Shown here piece after piece: positions 36,917-48,383 of a stretch of DNA of 64,000 nucleotides; within the stretch, counting starts at the first letter, position 1; every line of letters begins with the position of its first letter. Location of the stretch: positions 263,042 through 327,041 of the forward strand of contig NZ_CP046194.1 of the NCBI RefSeq assembly GCF_012568845.1. Direction: 5' to 3'. The notes beneath the pieces were generated by a model. It saw nothing but the letters and a program-made list of their open reading frames with translations. It made no database searches and was not told where the DNA came from. The translations under genes and the position numbers were made by a program. Source of the DNA: Enterobacteriaceae endosymbiont of Donacia cincticornis. GTDB lineage: Bacteria > Pseudomonadota > Gammaproteobacteria > Enterobacterales > Enterobacteriaceae.

Positions 36917-38533
36917 ATGAAAAATATTAACCCTACTAAAACTTTTGCTTGGAAAAAATTACAGAATCATGCAAAAGAAATGAAAAAAATAACTATTTAT
37001 GATTTATTTAAAATAGATAATAATAGATTTAAAAATTTTTCTATTAATTTTGAAAATACTATTCTTTTTGATTATTCAAAAAATATTATTAATAAAAAAA
37101 CTATATTTTATTTATTAAATTTAGCTAAAGAAACTAATTGCATTGATGCTATTCATGAAATGTTTTATGGTAAAAAAATTAACATAACAGAAAATAAAGC
37201 AGTTTTACACACAGCTTTAAGAAATAATAATATTGATTTTTTTTTAAGAAATCACCAAATTTATAATGATATAAATAAAATTTTAAAAAAAATAAAGAAT
37301 ATTTCTGATGAAATTATTTCCGGAAAATGGAAAGGTTATACTAATAAAAAAATTAAAAATATTATAAATATAGGAATAGGAGGTTCTCATTTAGGACCAT
37401 TAATGATTACAAAATCATTAAAAAATTATCAAAATAAGTTAAATTTATTTTTTTTATCTAATATTGATGCTACTCAATTAATTAATATTATTAATAAAAT
37501 TAAACCAGAAGAAAGTATATTTATTATAGCATCAAAAACTTTTAATACATTAGAAACAATTACCAATGCTTTAAGCATAAAAAAATGGTTTATGAAAAAT
37601 ATTAATATAAATATTAATAAAAATATTTTTTCTAAACATTTTATTGCTGTTACAAATAATATTAACGCTGCAGTAAAATTTGGTATAAATGAAAATAATA
37701 TTTTACCATTATTATCTGAAATAGGTGGACGTTTTTCTTTATGGTCTTCTATAGGATTAATAATATCTTTATCTATTGGATTTGATAATTTTTATCAATT
37801 ATTACAAGGAGCACATAAAATGGATAATCATTTTTTTTATTCTCCTATAGATAAAAATATTCCTATTATTATGGCATTAATTAGTATTTGGTATAGTAAT
37901 TTTTGGAATACAGAAACAGAAGCTATCATAGTTTATAATAATAATATGTGTTTTTTACCATTATATTTACAACAATTAAATATGGAATCTAATGGTAAAT
38001 CTATAGATAGAAATGGACAAAAAATAAAATATCAAACTAGTTCGATTATATGGGGTGATGTAGGAACTAATGGACAACATTCATTTTTTCAAATGTTACA
38101 TCAAGGAACTAAATTAATACCATGTGATTTTATATCTTCTGCTATACCTAATTATAATAATTATAAAAATCATCATGTTCAACTTATTGCTAATTATATT
38201 GCACAGACAAAAGCATTAGCATTTGGTAATATAAAAGAATATAATTGTCAAAAAAATATATATTATAGTTGTTATGGTAATAAACCTAGTAATTCTATTT
38301 TTTTAAAAAAAATTAATCCTTATAATCTAGGAATGTTAATTTCGTATTATGAACATAAAATTTTTATACAAGGAATAATTTTAAATATATTTTCTTTTGA
38401 TCAATGGGGTGTAGAATTAGGCAAAAAAATTACTCATTCTGTAATAAAAAAATTAAATGAAAATAATTATAAAATAAATGGAAATGATCCTTCATCAGAA
38501 GGATTAATTGATTTTTATAAATGTTTTAATTAA
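36917..38533 (+). CDS. pgi: Glucose-6-phosphate isomerase
   Basis: Pgi interconverts glucose-6-phosphate and fructose-6-phosphate. The 538-residue product (E. coli 549) contains GIGGSHLGP near residue 155, SKTFNTLET near 209, GGRFSLWSSIGL near 273 and the C-terminal QWGVELGKK. Catalytic glutamate and histidine contexts (NMESNGKS, GTNGQHSFFQ) are intact. It stands alone between divergent ybfF and convergent deaD; in E. coli it lies elsewhere. Confidence 0.97.
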   Translation: MKNINPTKTFAWKKLQNHAKEMKKITIYDLFKIDNNRFKNFSINFENTILFDYSKNIINKKTIFYLLNLAKETNCIDAIHEMFYGKKINITENKAVLHTALRNNNIDFFLRNHQIYNDINKILKKIKNISDEIISGKWKGYTNKKIKNIINIGIGGSHLGPLMITKSLKNYQNKLNLFFLSNIDATQLINIINKIKPEESIFIIASKTFNTLETITNALSIKKWFMKNINININKNIFSKHFIAVTNNINAAVKFGINENNILPLLSEIGGRFSLWSSIGLIISLSIGFDNFYQLLQGAHKMDNHFFYSPIDKNIPIIMALISIWYSNFWNTETEAIIVYNNNMCFLPLYLQQLNMESNGKSIDRNGQKIKYQTSSIIWGDVGTNGQHSFFQMLHQGTKLIPCDFISSAIPNYNNYKNHHVQLIANYIAQTKALAFGNIKEYNCQKNIYYSCYGNKPSNSIFLKKINPYNLGMLISYYEHKIFIQGIILNIFSFDQWGVELGKKITHSVIKKLNENNYKINGNDPSSEGLIDFYKCFN

Positions 38534-38624
38534 AATTTTTTTAAAAAATTTTATTTAGTAATTTGTAATTAAAAAATAAATGTATATATTACACAAAAAT
38601 AATATATATATTTATTTATTAATT

Positions 38625-40361
38625 TTATTTATTATTTTTTTTTAAATTATTAATTGTTTTTTTACTTATATTTTTCCTAAAACTAAATTTATTATTTTTA
38701 TAAATTTTTTTAGGTTTATTATTTATTAGCTTAAAATAAATATTTTTATTTAAAATTTTAATTTTTTTAGGATATTGTAAAAATTTTTTTCTCATTGAAG
38801 AAGATAATTCAATATTAGAATACTCAAAAAATAATTTTATATTTCCTATATCCTGACTTTTTATTTGAAATTCATTAATAATAGTTCCTACTATATGACG
38901 TATTTCAATTTTATCTTTTTTGCCTATATTTATACGATAAATATCCATTTTTTTAGAATATTTTTTATATTTTGAAAAATATTTATTTTTAACAAAAAAA
39001 TTTTTTTTATAAATTTTTCTTTTTATATTAACAGCATTAGGATCTGGAGGTAATACTAATGGTTTTTTAAATTGAGATAATTTTAATAAAATTGCTATTA
39101 AAATTTCTTGATCTATTTTATTTTTAGTTATTATTGTTGATATAATATTTTGATATTGAATTAGATCTTTTGTTTTTATATAATTTATTTCTTTTTTTAT
39201 TTTTAAAATAAATTTTTCTAATCTTTTTTGACATAAAAGTTTAGAGCTAGGTAAAAAAACTTCATTAATATTACATTTTATTTTAAAACGAATATTTTTA
39301 AGAAACCTTTTGTTTCTATATTCAATAAATGTTAAAGATTTACCTTGTCTACCTGCACGTCCAGTTCTTCCAATACGATGAATATAAGATTCGATATCCA
39401 TCGGTATATCATAATTTATCACTAGATTTATTCTATCTACATCTAATCCCCTTGCAGCGATATCAGTAGCGATTAAAATATCTAAATTACCATTTCTAAA
39501 TCTTTCTAAAGTTTTTTCTCTATTTCGTTGATTCATATCTCCATTTAATGCTGCACTATTATAATCATATTGTTTTAAAATATCAGCAATTTCAATTGTT
39601 GATATTTTAGTTTTTACAAAAATTAAAACTGCATCATAATTTTCAGTTTCTAAAAATTTCATTAAAGCTTCTATTTTATTACCATATGTGAACCAGTAAG
39701 TTTGCTCTATGTCTGGTATAGTTTTAATATTTGTTTTTATAGTAATTTCATATGGATTGATCATAAAATTTTTAGTAATATTTTTAATTTTTTGGGGCAT
39801 AGTTGCTGAAAATAATGAAGTTTGATGTTTTTTTGGTATTGTTATTAATATTTTTTCAACATCTTCAATAAAACCCATTCTTAACATTTCATCTGCTTCA
39901 TCTATTACTAGACTAGTTAATTGAGATAAATTAACAGTTTTTCTTTTTATATGATCTAATAAACGACCTGGAGTAGCTATAATAATTTGTGTTCCTAAAC
40001 GTAAATTTTTTAATTGTATTTGATATGATTGTCCTCCATATAATGCTAAAACATTAATATTTTTTATGTATTTTGAAAATAAAGAGACTGTTTCAGATAC
40101 TTGTATTGCTAATTCTCTTGTTGGGGTTAAAATTAACACTTGTGTTTTTTTTATAGATAAATTTATATTATTTAATAAAGGTAATATAAAGGCTGCAGTT
40201 TTACCACTACCTGTTTGAGCTATTCCTAAAACATCTTTATTTAATAATAAATACGGAATACATTTTTTTTGTATAGGAGAAGGATGTAAATATCCTATAT
40301 CATGTAAAGCTTTTAAAAGAAATTTATTCAAACCAAAATTAGAAAAAGTGATATTCGTCAT
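38625..40361 (-). CDS. deaD: DEAD-box RNA helicase DeaD (CsdA)
   Basis: DeaD unwinds structured RNA in ribosome assembly and mRNA decay, especially in the cold. From ATG 40361 the product has 578 residues (E. coli 629) and begins MTNITFSNFGLNKFL, which aligns with the family; an upstream in-frame ATG at 40379 lies in a GAGGA-type ribosome-binding site. Motifs: AQTGSGKT, PTRELAIQ, DEAD, SAT, HRIGRTGRAGR. The C-terminal RNA-binding part is retained with a basic tail. It follows pnp; nlpI is missing. Confidence 0.95.
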   Translation of the reverse strand: MTNITFSNFGLNKFLLKALHDIGYLHPSPIQKKCIPYLLLNKDVLGIAQTGSGKTAAFILPLLNNINLSIKKTQVLILTPTRELAIQVSETVSLFSKYIKNINVLALYGGQSYQIQLKNLRLGTQIIIATPGRLLDHIKRKTVNLSQLTSLVIDEADEMLRMGFIEDVEKILITIPKKHQTSLFSATMPQKIKNITKNFMINPYEITIKTNIKTIPDIEQTYWFTYGNKIEALMKFLETENYDAVLIFVKTKISTIEIADILKQYDYNSAALNGDMNQRNREKTLERFRNGNLDILIATDIAARGLDVDRINLVINYDIPMDIESYIHRIGRTGRAGRQGKSLTFIEYRNKRFLKNIRFKIKCNINEVFLPSSKLLCQKRLEKFILKIKKEINYIKTKDLIQYQNIISTIITKNKIDQEILIAILLKLSQFKKPLVLPPDPNAVNIKRKIYKKNFFVKNKYFSKYKKYSKKMDIYRINIGKKDKIEIRHIVGTIINEFQIKSQDIGNIKLFFEYSNIELSSSMRKKFLQYPKKIKILNKNIYFKLINNKPKKIYKNNKFSFRKNISKKTINNLKKNNK

Positions 40362-40448
40362 GTAAGATACATTCCTCATAAATATGTTTTAAAATTAGTA
40401 ATTAATTTATAATTAATAGATAATAAAGATTAGAAAGTTAATATTTAA

Positions 40449-40488
40449 TTGTAATTATGTTTTTTATAGTAATTAAACATAATTACAA
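40449..40488 (-). terminator. 14-bp perfect inverted repeat between pnp and deaD
   Basis: TTGTAATTATGTTT (40449-40462) is matched exactly by its complement at 40475-40488, with a 12-nt loop. It lies about 120 nt after pnp. Without a strong U tract it may be an mRNA-stability or partial terminator hairpin separating pnp from deaD. Confidence 0.4.
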
Positions 40489-40605
40489 ATACTTCAATTA
40501 CTTAATTTAAATTATAATTCAATAATGAATTTTATAAAACTTATTTTTCATAAAAATAAAATTTATTAAAATAATTTATATAATTTTTAGAAATATTTTT
40601 ATATA

Positions 40606-42702
40606 TTAGATGTTATTTATAGCCGCTTTTATACTTAATCTTATTCTTCCCTGTCTATCAATTTCCATAACTTTAACTAATACATTTTGTAAAACTTGTA
40701 AATAATCACTTACTTTATTAACATGTTTATTAGTAATTTGAGAAATATGAACTAATCCTTCCTTCCCATTACCTATTGAAATAAAAGCACCAAAATCAAC
40801 AATACGTATAACTTTACCAGTATAAATTTGTCCTACAATAATATCAGCTGTAATTTCTTCTATTCTACGAATAGCAAATTTTATTTTTTCATTATTTTTA
40901 GCAGCAATTTTTACAATTCCACTATCTTCTATTTCAATAATTGTATCAGTTTCTTCAGTTAAAGCTCTAATAACAGAACCACCTTTTCCAATCATATCTT
41001 TAATTTTTTCTGGATTAATTTTTAATGTATGAATTCTTGGTGCAAATTCTGAAATATTTTTTCTTGGATTAGAAATAGCTTGTTTCATTACTTCTAAAAT
41101 ATGTAATCTAGCTAATTTTGCTTGAAATAAAGCTAATTTTATAATTTTATAAGTTATTCCTTCTATTTTCATGTCCATTTGTAATGCTGTAATTCCATTA
41201 TTAGTTCCTGCAACTTTAAAATCCATATCTCCTAAATGATCTTCGTCACCTAAAATATCTGATAATATTATAAAATTATTATTTTCTTTAATTAATCCCA
41301 TTGCTATACCAGCTACAGCATTTTTTATAGGAATACCTGCATCCATCATAGCTAAAGAAGCTCCACAAATAGAAGCCATAGAAGATGAACCATTAGATTC
41401 TGTAATTTCGGATACTATACGTATGGTATAAGGAAATTGATTAATATTAGGCATAACTGGTATTAAAGATTTTTTAGCTAAATTACCATGGCCTATTTCA
41501 CGTCTTTTAGGAGAACTTAATATTCCAATTTCTCCTACAGAATAAGAAGGAAAATTATAATGAAATAAAAAATTATCTGTTTTATTGTTTATTAAATCAT
41601 CTAATGACTGAGCATCTCTAGCGGTACCTAATGTTGCTGTAACTAATGCTTGTGTTTCTCCTCTTGTAAAAAGAGCTGAACCATGTGTTCTAGGTAAAAT
41701 TCCTATACGTACATCTAAATTACGTATCATATCATGTTCACGTCCATCAATTCTAAGATTATTTTTTATAATATTTTCACGAACTATTTTTTTTTCTAAT
41801 TCATAAAAGATTTCATTTAAACATTGTATTGAAATATTTTCATATTCTTTTTCTTCTTTAACTAATTCAAAAATTTTTAATTTTATAGAATCAATTTTAT
41901 TAATTCTCTTTTGTTTTTCTTTAATATTATATGCTTTTACTAATTTTTTTTTAGATAAAAAAATTATTTTCTGTTTAAGTTTGTCATCTATAGGAAATAA
42001 AATCCATTTACAAGATTTTTTTTTTACTTCAGAAGATAATTTAATAATATTATCAATTAATACTTGTTGTTGATTATGACCATATATAATTGCATCCAAT
42101 ATTTGTTCTTCGGTTAAAAGATAAGATTTAGCTTCTACCATTAGAATTGCTTTTTTAGTACTAGATACAATTAAATCTAATGAACTATTTTCCATTTCTT
42201 TAATATTTGGATTTAATATATATTTATTATTAATAAAACCTACACGAGCAGTACCAAATGTTCCATTAAATGGAATACCAGATAAATTTAAAACAGTAGA
42301 TGCACCAATAATAGCAACGATATCTGGATTAATTTCTGGATTTACAGACATAACAGTTGCTATAATTTGAATTTCATTTAAAAAACCTTTTTTAAATAGA
42401 GGTCTTATAGGACGATCAATTAAACGAGAAATTAAGATTTCATTTTCACTAGGGCGCCCTTCTCTACGAAAAAAATTTCCGGGAATACGTCCAGCAGCAT
42501 ATGATTTTTCCTGATAATGTACTGATAAAGGAAAAAAATTTTGTTCTGGTTTAACTTTATTATCTACTACTAAAGTAACAAAAACAGCTGTATCATCAAT
42601 ACTTACCATCACAGAAGATGTTGCTTGTCTAGCTATCATTCCTGTTTCTATAGTTACAGTATTATTACCATAACGAAATCTATGAATAATCGGATTTAAC
42701 AA
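40606..42702 (-). CDS. pnp: Polynucleotide phosphorylase
   Basis: PNPase is a 3'-5' phosphorolytic exoribonuclease of the RNA degradosome. The 698-residue product (E. coli 711) has two RNase PH domains (N-terminal [42 protein letters not shown]-terminal [15 protein letters not shown]), a KH domain with [15 protein letters not shown] near residue 565, and an S1 domain with [20 protein letters not shown]. It follows rpsO as in E. coli. Confidence 0.98.
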   Translation of the reverse strand: MLNPIIHRFRYGNNTVTIETGMIARQATSSVMVSIDDTAVFVTLVVDNKVKPEQNFFPLSVHYQEKSYAAGRIPGNFFRREGRPSENEILISRLIDRPIRPLFKKGFLNEIQIIATVMSVNPEINPDIVAIIGASTVLNLSGIPFNGTFGTARVGFINNKYILNPNIKEMENSSLDLIVSSTKKAILMVEAKSYLLTEEQILDAIIYGHNQQQVLIDNIIKLSSEVKKKSCKWILFPIDDKLKQKIIFLSKKKLVKAYNIKEKQKRINKIDSIKLKIFELVKEEKEYENISIQCLNEIFYELEKKIVRENIIKNNLRIDGREHDMIRNLDVRIGILPRTHGSALFTRGETQALVTATLGTARDAQSLDDLINNKTDNFLFHYNFPSYSVGEIGILSSPKRREIGHGNLAKKSLIPVMPNINQFPYTIRIVSEITESNGSSSMASICGASLAMMDAGIPIKNAVAGIAMGLIKENNNFIILSDILGDEDHLGDMDFKVAGTNNGITALQMDMKIEGITYKIIKLALFQAKLARLHILEVMKQAISNPRKNISEFAPRIHTLKINPEKIKDMIGKGGSVIRALTEETDTIIEIEDSGIVKIAAKNNEKIKFAIRRIEEITADIIVGQIYTGKVIRIVDFGAFISIGNGKEGLVHISQITNKHVNKVSDYLQVLQNVLVKVMEIDRQGRIRLSIKAAINNI

Positions 42703-42787
42703 AATAAATATCCTTTCAATAAATTTTTATATTAAAATAGTAATTAATTATAAATTTATAAAGTATATAGATAGAATTAAAATTTAT

Positions 42788-43057
42788 TTATTTTCTTAAT
42801 CCTAAACTTTCAATTAATATATTATAACTTTTAAATTTTATTTTTTTAAAATAATTTAATAATTTTTTACGTTGTGATATCATACGTAAAAGACCTCTAC
42901 GACTATGGTGATCTTTTTTATGTATAGTAAAATGTTTTTGTAAAGAATTAATTTTAAATGTTAATAAAGCTATTTGTACTTGTGTAGATCCTTTATCTTT
43001 AATATTAGTTTGATATTTTTGTATAATTTTTTTTTTATTTTCTATATTTAAATACAT
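42788..43057 (-). CDS. rpsO: 30S ribosomal protein S15
   Basis: S15 is a primary 16S rRNA binder of the central domain. The ATG at 43057 gives 89 residues, the E. coli length; an ATG 12 nt upstream forms part of the AGGT ribosome-binding site and is not the likely start. Signature [20 protein letters not shown] and [19 protein letters not shown] are present. Downstream of truB by 23 nt. Confidence 0.97.
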   Translation of the reverse strand: MYLNIENKKKIIQKYQTNIKDKGSTQVQIALLTFKINSLQKHFTIHKKDHHSRRGLLRMISQRKKLLNYFKKIKFKSYNILIESLGLRK

Positions 43058-43080
43058 AATTAACCTCATTAAAATATAAA

Positions 43081-44034
43081 TTAATAAAATTTTTTTACAG
43101 AATTCATTAATTTACATTTTACAATATAACCTTTATTATTAATTTGACATATACCTATGAAATTAAATTTTTTTTTTTCAAAAATACAAAACTGTGTTTT
43201 ATCTATTATAGATGTTAATTTAATTTTTTCACCATTTATTATTTTTTTTATTAATATATTTGACAAATATAATTTAGGTATATGATATATGATATAATCA
43301 ATAGGTAATAACAATTTTTTTATTAAAAAAACATTTAGTTTATGATTCTGATAGTTTATCATTAATATTTTTAACTGTTCTAATGTTATAACATTTTTAT
43401 GAAAAATTGAAATATGAGATATTGCTATCCTACGTAATTTAATTATATGAGCTCCACAATTTAATTGATCTCCTAAATCATCAATAATACTACGGATATA
43501 TGTCCCTTTAGAACAATTAATCTGTAATTTTATTTTATTTTGATAAAAATTTATTAATTTAATTTGATATATTTTAATAATTCTCTCTTTTAAATTAGGA
43601 ATATTAATTCCTCTTCTAGCATATTTATATAAAGGAATACCTTTATATTTAATTGCAGAATACATAGGAGGTTTTTGTTTGCTTATTCCTTTAAATGAAT
43701 TTAGTGTTTCAAAAATATTTTTTATGGTTAAATTAACATTTTTTTTTTTTATAATAAAACCATATTTATCTGCAGTATTTGTTTTTTCTCCTAATAATGC
43801 TGTAACTAAATATGTCTTATTTTGATTCATCAAATATTGACTAAATTTAGTATATTCTCCAAAACAAATAGGTAATAATCCACTAGCTAAGGGATCTAAA
43901 GTCCCAATATATCCAGCTTTTTGAGCATTAAAAATAATTTTAACATACTGAAGAATTTTATTCGATGTAATACCAATAGATTTATCAAGTAATAATAAAC
44001 CATTTATTTTTTGTTTTTTTATTATTTTAAACAT
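43081..44034 (-). CDS. truB: tRNA pseudouridine synthase B
   Basis: TruB makes pseudouridine 55 in the T-loop of tRNAs and also chaperones tRNA folding. The 317-residue product (E. coli 314) has [14 protein letters not shown] near residue 13, the catalytic aspartate in [16 protein letters not shown] near residue 47, and [15 protein letters not shown] near residue 175. The C-terminal PUA domain is retained but drifted. Follows rbfA in the nusA-pnp order. Confidence 0.97.
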   Translation of the reverse strand: MFKIIKKQKINGLLLLDKSIGITSNKILQYVKIIFNAQKAGYIGTLDPLASGLLPICFGEYTKFSQYLMNQNKTYLVTALLGEKTNTADKYGFIIKKKNVNLTIKNIFETLNSFKGISKQKPPMYSAIKYKGIPLYKYARRGINIPNLKERIIKIYQIKLINFYQNKIKLQINCSKGTYIRSIIDDLGDQLNCGAHIIKLRRIAISHISIFHKNVITLEQLKILMINYQNHKLNVFLIKKLLLPIDYIIYHIPKLYLSNILIKKIINGEKIKLTSIIDKTQFCIFEKKKFNFIGICQINNKGYIVKCKLMNSVKKFY

Positions 44035-44084
44035 TATTTTACAAAAAAATTATAACTATTAATTAATATTAGTGTATTTTGTTT

Positions 44085-44426
44085 TTATTTTATACGATTT
44101 AATAAATCATTAATATAATTACCTTCTTTAAAAGAAGGATCTAAAATAAATTTTAATTTAGGTATTTTACGTAATTTTATTTTTTTCTTAAGTATATATC
44201 TAATGTATTCTGTTATTTTATTTAAAAAAATTAATGATTTTTTTTTATTTTTAACTTCTTCTTTATATGATAAAATTATAAAAATTTTTGCATATGAAAA
44301 ATCTCGAGATAATACTAAATCAGTAATAGTAGTAAATTTATTTATTCTTATATCATTAAGATTATGTTGTATTATTTTTGATATTTGTTTTTTTAATTCA
44401 TATGCAATGCGTAAATTACGATACAA
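44085..44426 (-). CDS. rbfA: Ribosome-binding factor A
   Basis: RbfA is a KH-fold protein that assists late 30S maturation at the 5' end of 16S rRNA. The 113-residue product (E. coli 133) has a conserved core, TTITDLVLSRDFSYAKIFI near residue 32 and LRKIPKLKFILDPSFKEG near residue 85. The C-terminal unstructured tail of E. coli is missing. Located between infB and truB. Confidence 0.95.
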   Translation of the reverse strand: MYRNLRIAYELKKQISKIIQHNLNDIRINKFTTITDLVLSRDFSYAKIFIILSYKEEVKNKKKSLIFLNKITEYIRYILKKKIKLRKIPKLKFILDPSFKEGNYINDLLNRIK

Positions 44427-44466
44427 TAAAAAACCTCCACATAAATTTAATTATATAATTAAAAAA

Positions 44467-46878
44467 TTATTTTTTTATGATTTCAATTTTTTCAAAAATT
44501 TCTATTTTATCTCCTATATATATATCATTAAAATTTTTAATACTAATACCACATTCCATCCCATTACGTACTTCATTTACACTTTCTTTAAATCTTCTTA
44601 GAGAATCTATGATACCTTCATGAATAATTTGATTATTTCTAAATAATTTTAGCATATTATTACGTTTAATTAATCCATATGTTACTATACATCCAGCTAT
44701 TACCCCAATTTTAGGAATAGTAAAAATACTTCTAACTTCTGCGTTACCTAAAATTAATTTTTTATACTTAGGTATTAAAAGATTCTGTATATATTTTTTT
44801 ATATAACTAATTAAATCATAAATAATTGTAAAAAACATAATTTTAATATATTTTATTTTTGTTAGTTTTTTTATAATATTATTTTTTTTTATATTAAATC
44901 CAATAATAATAACATTTTTAGATGAATTAGCTATTGCTAATGAAATATCCGTTTCATTAATTTCTCCAATACCACAATGAATAATTTTTATATTAATTTT
45001 ATTATTAGATAAATTCAATAATGTATTTTTAATAGCTTCTATAGAACCTTGCGTATTACTTTTAATTAATAATTTTACTTCATAAATATCTTTTTTATTT
45101 AAATTTAAATTTGAAAATATTTTTTGAAATTGTTTTTGTTTTTGAGTTAATTCTATATTACGTAATTTATTTTTTCTATATAATGCTATTTCTTTTGCTT
45201 GTTTTTCATTTTTTATAACTATAAAATTATCTCCTGCATATGGTAATTCGGATAAACCTAAAATTTTAATGGGAGTTGAAGGTCCAGCATATAGTGTTTT
45301 TAATCCTTTAAAATTTATTAAACATTTTACTTTACCATAAGTACATCCACAAAGTATTATATCACCTTTTTTTAATTTTCCTTCTTTTACCAAAACATTA
45401 GCTATTGGGCCCTTTCCTTTTTCTAAAAAAGATTCTATTACTATTCCTTTTGCGATACCTTGATTAATAGCTTTTAATTCTAACATTTCTGCTTGTAATA
45501 AAATAATTTTTAATAATTTATTTATACCCTCTCCTGTTTTAGCTGAAATTTTAACAAATATATTTTCTCCGCCCCATTCTTCAGAGATAATGTTATATCG
45601 ACTTAATTCATTTTTAATTTTTTCAAAATTTGAAATTTTTTTATCAATTTTATTAATTGCAACTATAATAGGTACTTTCATTGTTTTAGCATGTTGTATA
45701 GCTTCTATAGTTTGAGGCATAACACCATCGTCAATAGCAATTACTAATATTATAATATCTGTAATTTGTACTCCTCTTAATCTCATAGAGATAAAAGATT
45801 CATGACCTGGGGTATCGAAAAATACTATTTTTTTATTATCAAAAATTATTTCATATGCATTTATATTTTGTGTAATACCACCTACTTCCTTAGAAGTAAT
45901 ATTACTTGAACAAATATAATCTAATAATGAAGTTTTTCCATGATCAACATGTCCTATAATTGTCACAATAGGTGATCTAATAATGGGAATACTATTTAAA
46001 TTAGTATTATTAATTAATAATTTTTCTATATCATTTTCATGACGTAATATAACTTTATGACCCATTTCTTCTGCTACTAACTGAGCTGTTTCTTGATCTA
46101 ATAATTGATTAACATCAGAATATTTTTCCCCCATATTCATTATAATTTTTATTAATTTTGAACTTTTAACTGCCATTTGTTTAGATAATTCAGTTATACT
46201 AATAGTTTCATTAATAATGATATTTCGATGAATATTTTTAATTGGTTTATTAAAATTTTGATATAGTTTAAATTTTTTTTTTTTATATTTATGATTATAA
46301 ATAATTTTTTTATTATTTTCTTTAGAATTTTTATAATTTTTGTTATATTTTTTCTTATTATATGTATTTTTTTTTAAAAAATTTTTATCTATATTTTTAT
46401 AATTTAAATTTGTATTTTTATAAAAATTTTTATTTTTATTTAATTTTATATTTTTTTTATTTTTATAATCTATATTTTTTTTAGTAATATTTATTTTTGT
46501 ATAATCATTTTTACGAAATGTCATCAGATTTTTTTTTTTTTTTATTTTTAAAATATTAAATTTATTATTTTTTGGTGATTTTTTAGAAAGGTTTTTTTTA
46601 TCTAAAAATAATAATTTATTTTTATTATTAATTAATATTTTTTTTTGTTTAATTTTATTAGTATTTATAATATTATTTTTTTTTTTTATAGTTAAAAATT
46701 TTAACTTATTAAAAGTTTTTTTTTTAAAATATGTTAAAAGTTTTTTTTTTTCTTCTTTATTAACTATATCATTTTCTAATTTTAAAATACCTTTATTAGA
46801 AAAATATTTAATTATTTCTTTAACTGAAACTTTAATTTCATGGGCTAATGATTTTATAGTTATAACAGCATCTATCAT
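44467..46878 (-). CDS. infB: Translation initiation factor IF-2
   Basis: IF-2 is the GTPase that places fMet-tRNA on the small subunit. The 803-residue product (E. coli 890) has the N-terminal domain start IKSLAHEIKVSVKEIIKYF, then a roughly 170-residue lysine/asparagine-rich low-complexity linker, and the conserved C-terminal half with GHVDHGKTSLLD near residue 305, DTPGHESF, NKID and the initiator-binding C2 domain. The linker is encoded by long A runs, one of 15 (46529-46543). Between nusA and rbfA. Confidence 0.97.
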   Translation of the reverse strand: MIDAVITIKSLAHEIKVSVKEIIKYFSNKGILKLENDIVNKEEKKKLLTYFKKKTFNKLKFLTIKKKNNIINTNKIKQKKILINNKNKLLFLDKKNLSKKSPKNNKFNILKIKKKKNLMTFRKNDYTKINITKKNIDYKNKKNIKLNKNKNFYKNTNLNYKNIDKNFLKKNTYNKKKYNKNYKNSKENNKKIIYNHKYKKKKFKLYQNFNKPIKNIHRNIIINETISITELSKQMAVKSSKLIKIIMNMGEKYSDVNQLLDQETAQLVAEEMGHKVILRHENDIEKLLINNTNLNSIPIIRSPIVTIIGHVDHGKTSLLDYICSSNITSKEVGGITQNINAYEIIFDNKKIVFFDTPGHESFISMRLRGVQITDIIILVIAIDDGVMPQTIEAIQHAKTMKVPIIVAINKIDKKISNFEKIKNELSRYNIISEEWGGENIFVKISAKTGEGINKLLKIILLQAEMLELKAINQGIAKGIVIESFLEKGKGPIANVLVKEGKLKKGDIILCGCTYGKVKCLINFKGLKTLYAGPSTPIKILGLSELPYAGDNFIVIKNEKQAKEIALYRKNKLRNIELTQKQKQFQKIFSNLNLNKKDIYEVKLLIKSNTQGSIEAIKNTLLNLSNNKINIKIIHCGIGEINETDISLAIANSSKNVIIIGFNIKKNNIIKKLTKIKYIKIMFFTIIYDLISYIKKYIQNLLIPKYKKLILGNAEVRSIFTIPKIGVIAGCIVTYGLIKRNNMLKLFRNNQIIHEGIIDSLRRFKESVNEVRNGMECGISIKNFNDIYIGDKIEIFEKIEIIKK

Positions 46879-47072
46879 GCTGTCTACTCCTCTATTTTAA
46901 AATTAATTATGTACTATTTTTTTTAAAAACTAACAAATAATTTTTAAAATCATAATAATTTTTCTAATTTTATGATAAAAAAATTATTTTTATTAAATAT
47001 ATCTTAAATATTTTTTCAGTTAAACTCTTAATAGTTAAAATAACTTTATTTGTTAAATAACTTATTATTTTT

Positions 47073-48383
47073 TTATTTAATAATTTTTTTAAATTTATTA
47101 TTTATTTTTTTTTTAGAAATTAAATTAGCATATATTTCTTTTGCTAATTCTTGTATTTTTTTTAAATCATTAATTTTTAAATTAAATTTATGAGCTATAT
47201 TATATAATATCTCTATAGGAATTAATATAAATTCTTTAATAGAAGATATCTTTTCTTCTTTAACTATCATTTTTGATAATTCATATTTAATATTTAAATG
47301 TGTCACGAACATTTTAATTAAATTATTTTGTTCTTTTTTATATTTATAATATAAATCATTTTTCGTCATAACATTTAATTCCCATCCACTTAATTGTGAT
47401 GCTAAACGAATATTTTGTCCATTTCTTCCTATAGCTTGAGCCAAATTATTTTCTTCGACAGCAATATCTATCATATGTTTTTTTTGATTTAAAACTATGG
47501 ATGATATATCTGCTGGGGACATAGCATTAATAACAAATTTTTCTGGATCAGAATCCCATAAAACAATATCAATACGTTCTCCATTTAATTCATTAGAAAC
47601 AGCTTGAACTCTAGCACCTCTTATACCTACACAAGCTCCTACCGGATCTATTCTTTTATCATTTGTTTTAACAGCTATTTTTGCTCTAGAACCCGGATCT
47701 CTAGCTACTGCTTTAATTTCGATTAAACCTTCTCCTATTTCAGGAACTTCGATATTAAATAATTCAATTAACATTTGTATTTTAGATCTACTTATAAATA
47801 ATTGTGTTTCTTTTACATCTTCTTTAATATAAAAAAGTAATCCTCTTATTCTATCACCTAATCTAAAATTTTCTCTAGGTAACATATCAGAACGTAAAAT
47901 TATAGCATCAGCTCCATGCCCTAAATCTAAATTTAAATGTCCTCTATTTACTTTTTTAACAATACCATGTAAAATTTTTCCTTCTTTTTTTTTAAATTGA
48001 GCAATAGTAACAGCTTTCTTAGCTTCTCTTACTTTATGTACAATGACTTGCTTAGCTGTTTGTGTTGTTATTCTGTTAAAATTAATAGATTTAATTTTAT
48101 CATATATATAATCACCTAAATTAAGAGTATTATCCTCGATACGTGCCGCATCTAACGTAATTTCTTTAGTAGGATAATTTACTTTTTTAACTATTAACCA
48201 TCTTCTAAATGTAGAAAAATTACCATTTTTACGATTAATATTAACAAATACTTCTACATCTTGTTCATATTTTTTTTTTGTTGCACTAGCTAAAGCACTT
48301 TCCATTGCTTCAAATATTTTTTCACGAGGTAAAGATTTTTCATTAGCAACAGCTTCAATAACAGCTAATATTTCTTTATTCAT
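47073..48383 (-). CDS. nusA: Transcription factor NusA, lacking the second acidic repeat
   Basis: NusA modulates pausing, termination and antitermination. Start is the ATG at 48383 ([16 protein letters not shown]); a GAGGA ribosome-binding site precedes it, and an upstream in-frame TTG at 48398 is not needed. The 436-residue product (E. coli 495) has the N-terminal RNAP-binding domain, S1 domain, KH1 and KH2 ([42 protein letters not shown]) and one acidic-repeat domain. The second repeat, which in E. coli contacts the alpha C-terminal domain, is absent. Confidence 0.97.
   Translation of the reverse strand: MNKEILAVIEAVANEKSLPREKIFEAMESALASATKKKYEQDVEVFVNINRKNGNFSTFRRWLIVKKVNYPTKEITLDAARIEDNTLNLGDYIYDKIKSINFNRITTQTAKQVIVHKVREAKKAVTIAQFKKKEGKILHGIVKKVNRGHLNLDLGHGADAIILRSDMLPRENFRLGDRIRGLLFYIKEDVKETQLFISRSKIQMLIELFNIEVPEIGEGLIEIKAVARDPGSRAKIAVKTNDKRIDPVGACVGIRGARVQAVSNELNGERIDIVLWDSDPEKFVINAMSPADISSIVLNQKKHMIDIAVEENNLAQAIGRNGQNIRLASQLSGWELNVMTKNDLYYKYKKEQNNLIKMFVTHLNIKYELSKMIVKEEKISSIKEFILIPIEILYNIAHKFNLKINDLKKIQELAKEIYANLISKKKINNKFKKIIK

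Noticed and set aside
44203-44601. 132-codon plus-strand open frame across rbfA and infB.
   Set aside because: It is antisense to two conserved genes and has no family resemblance.
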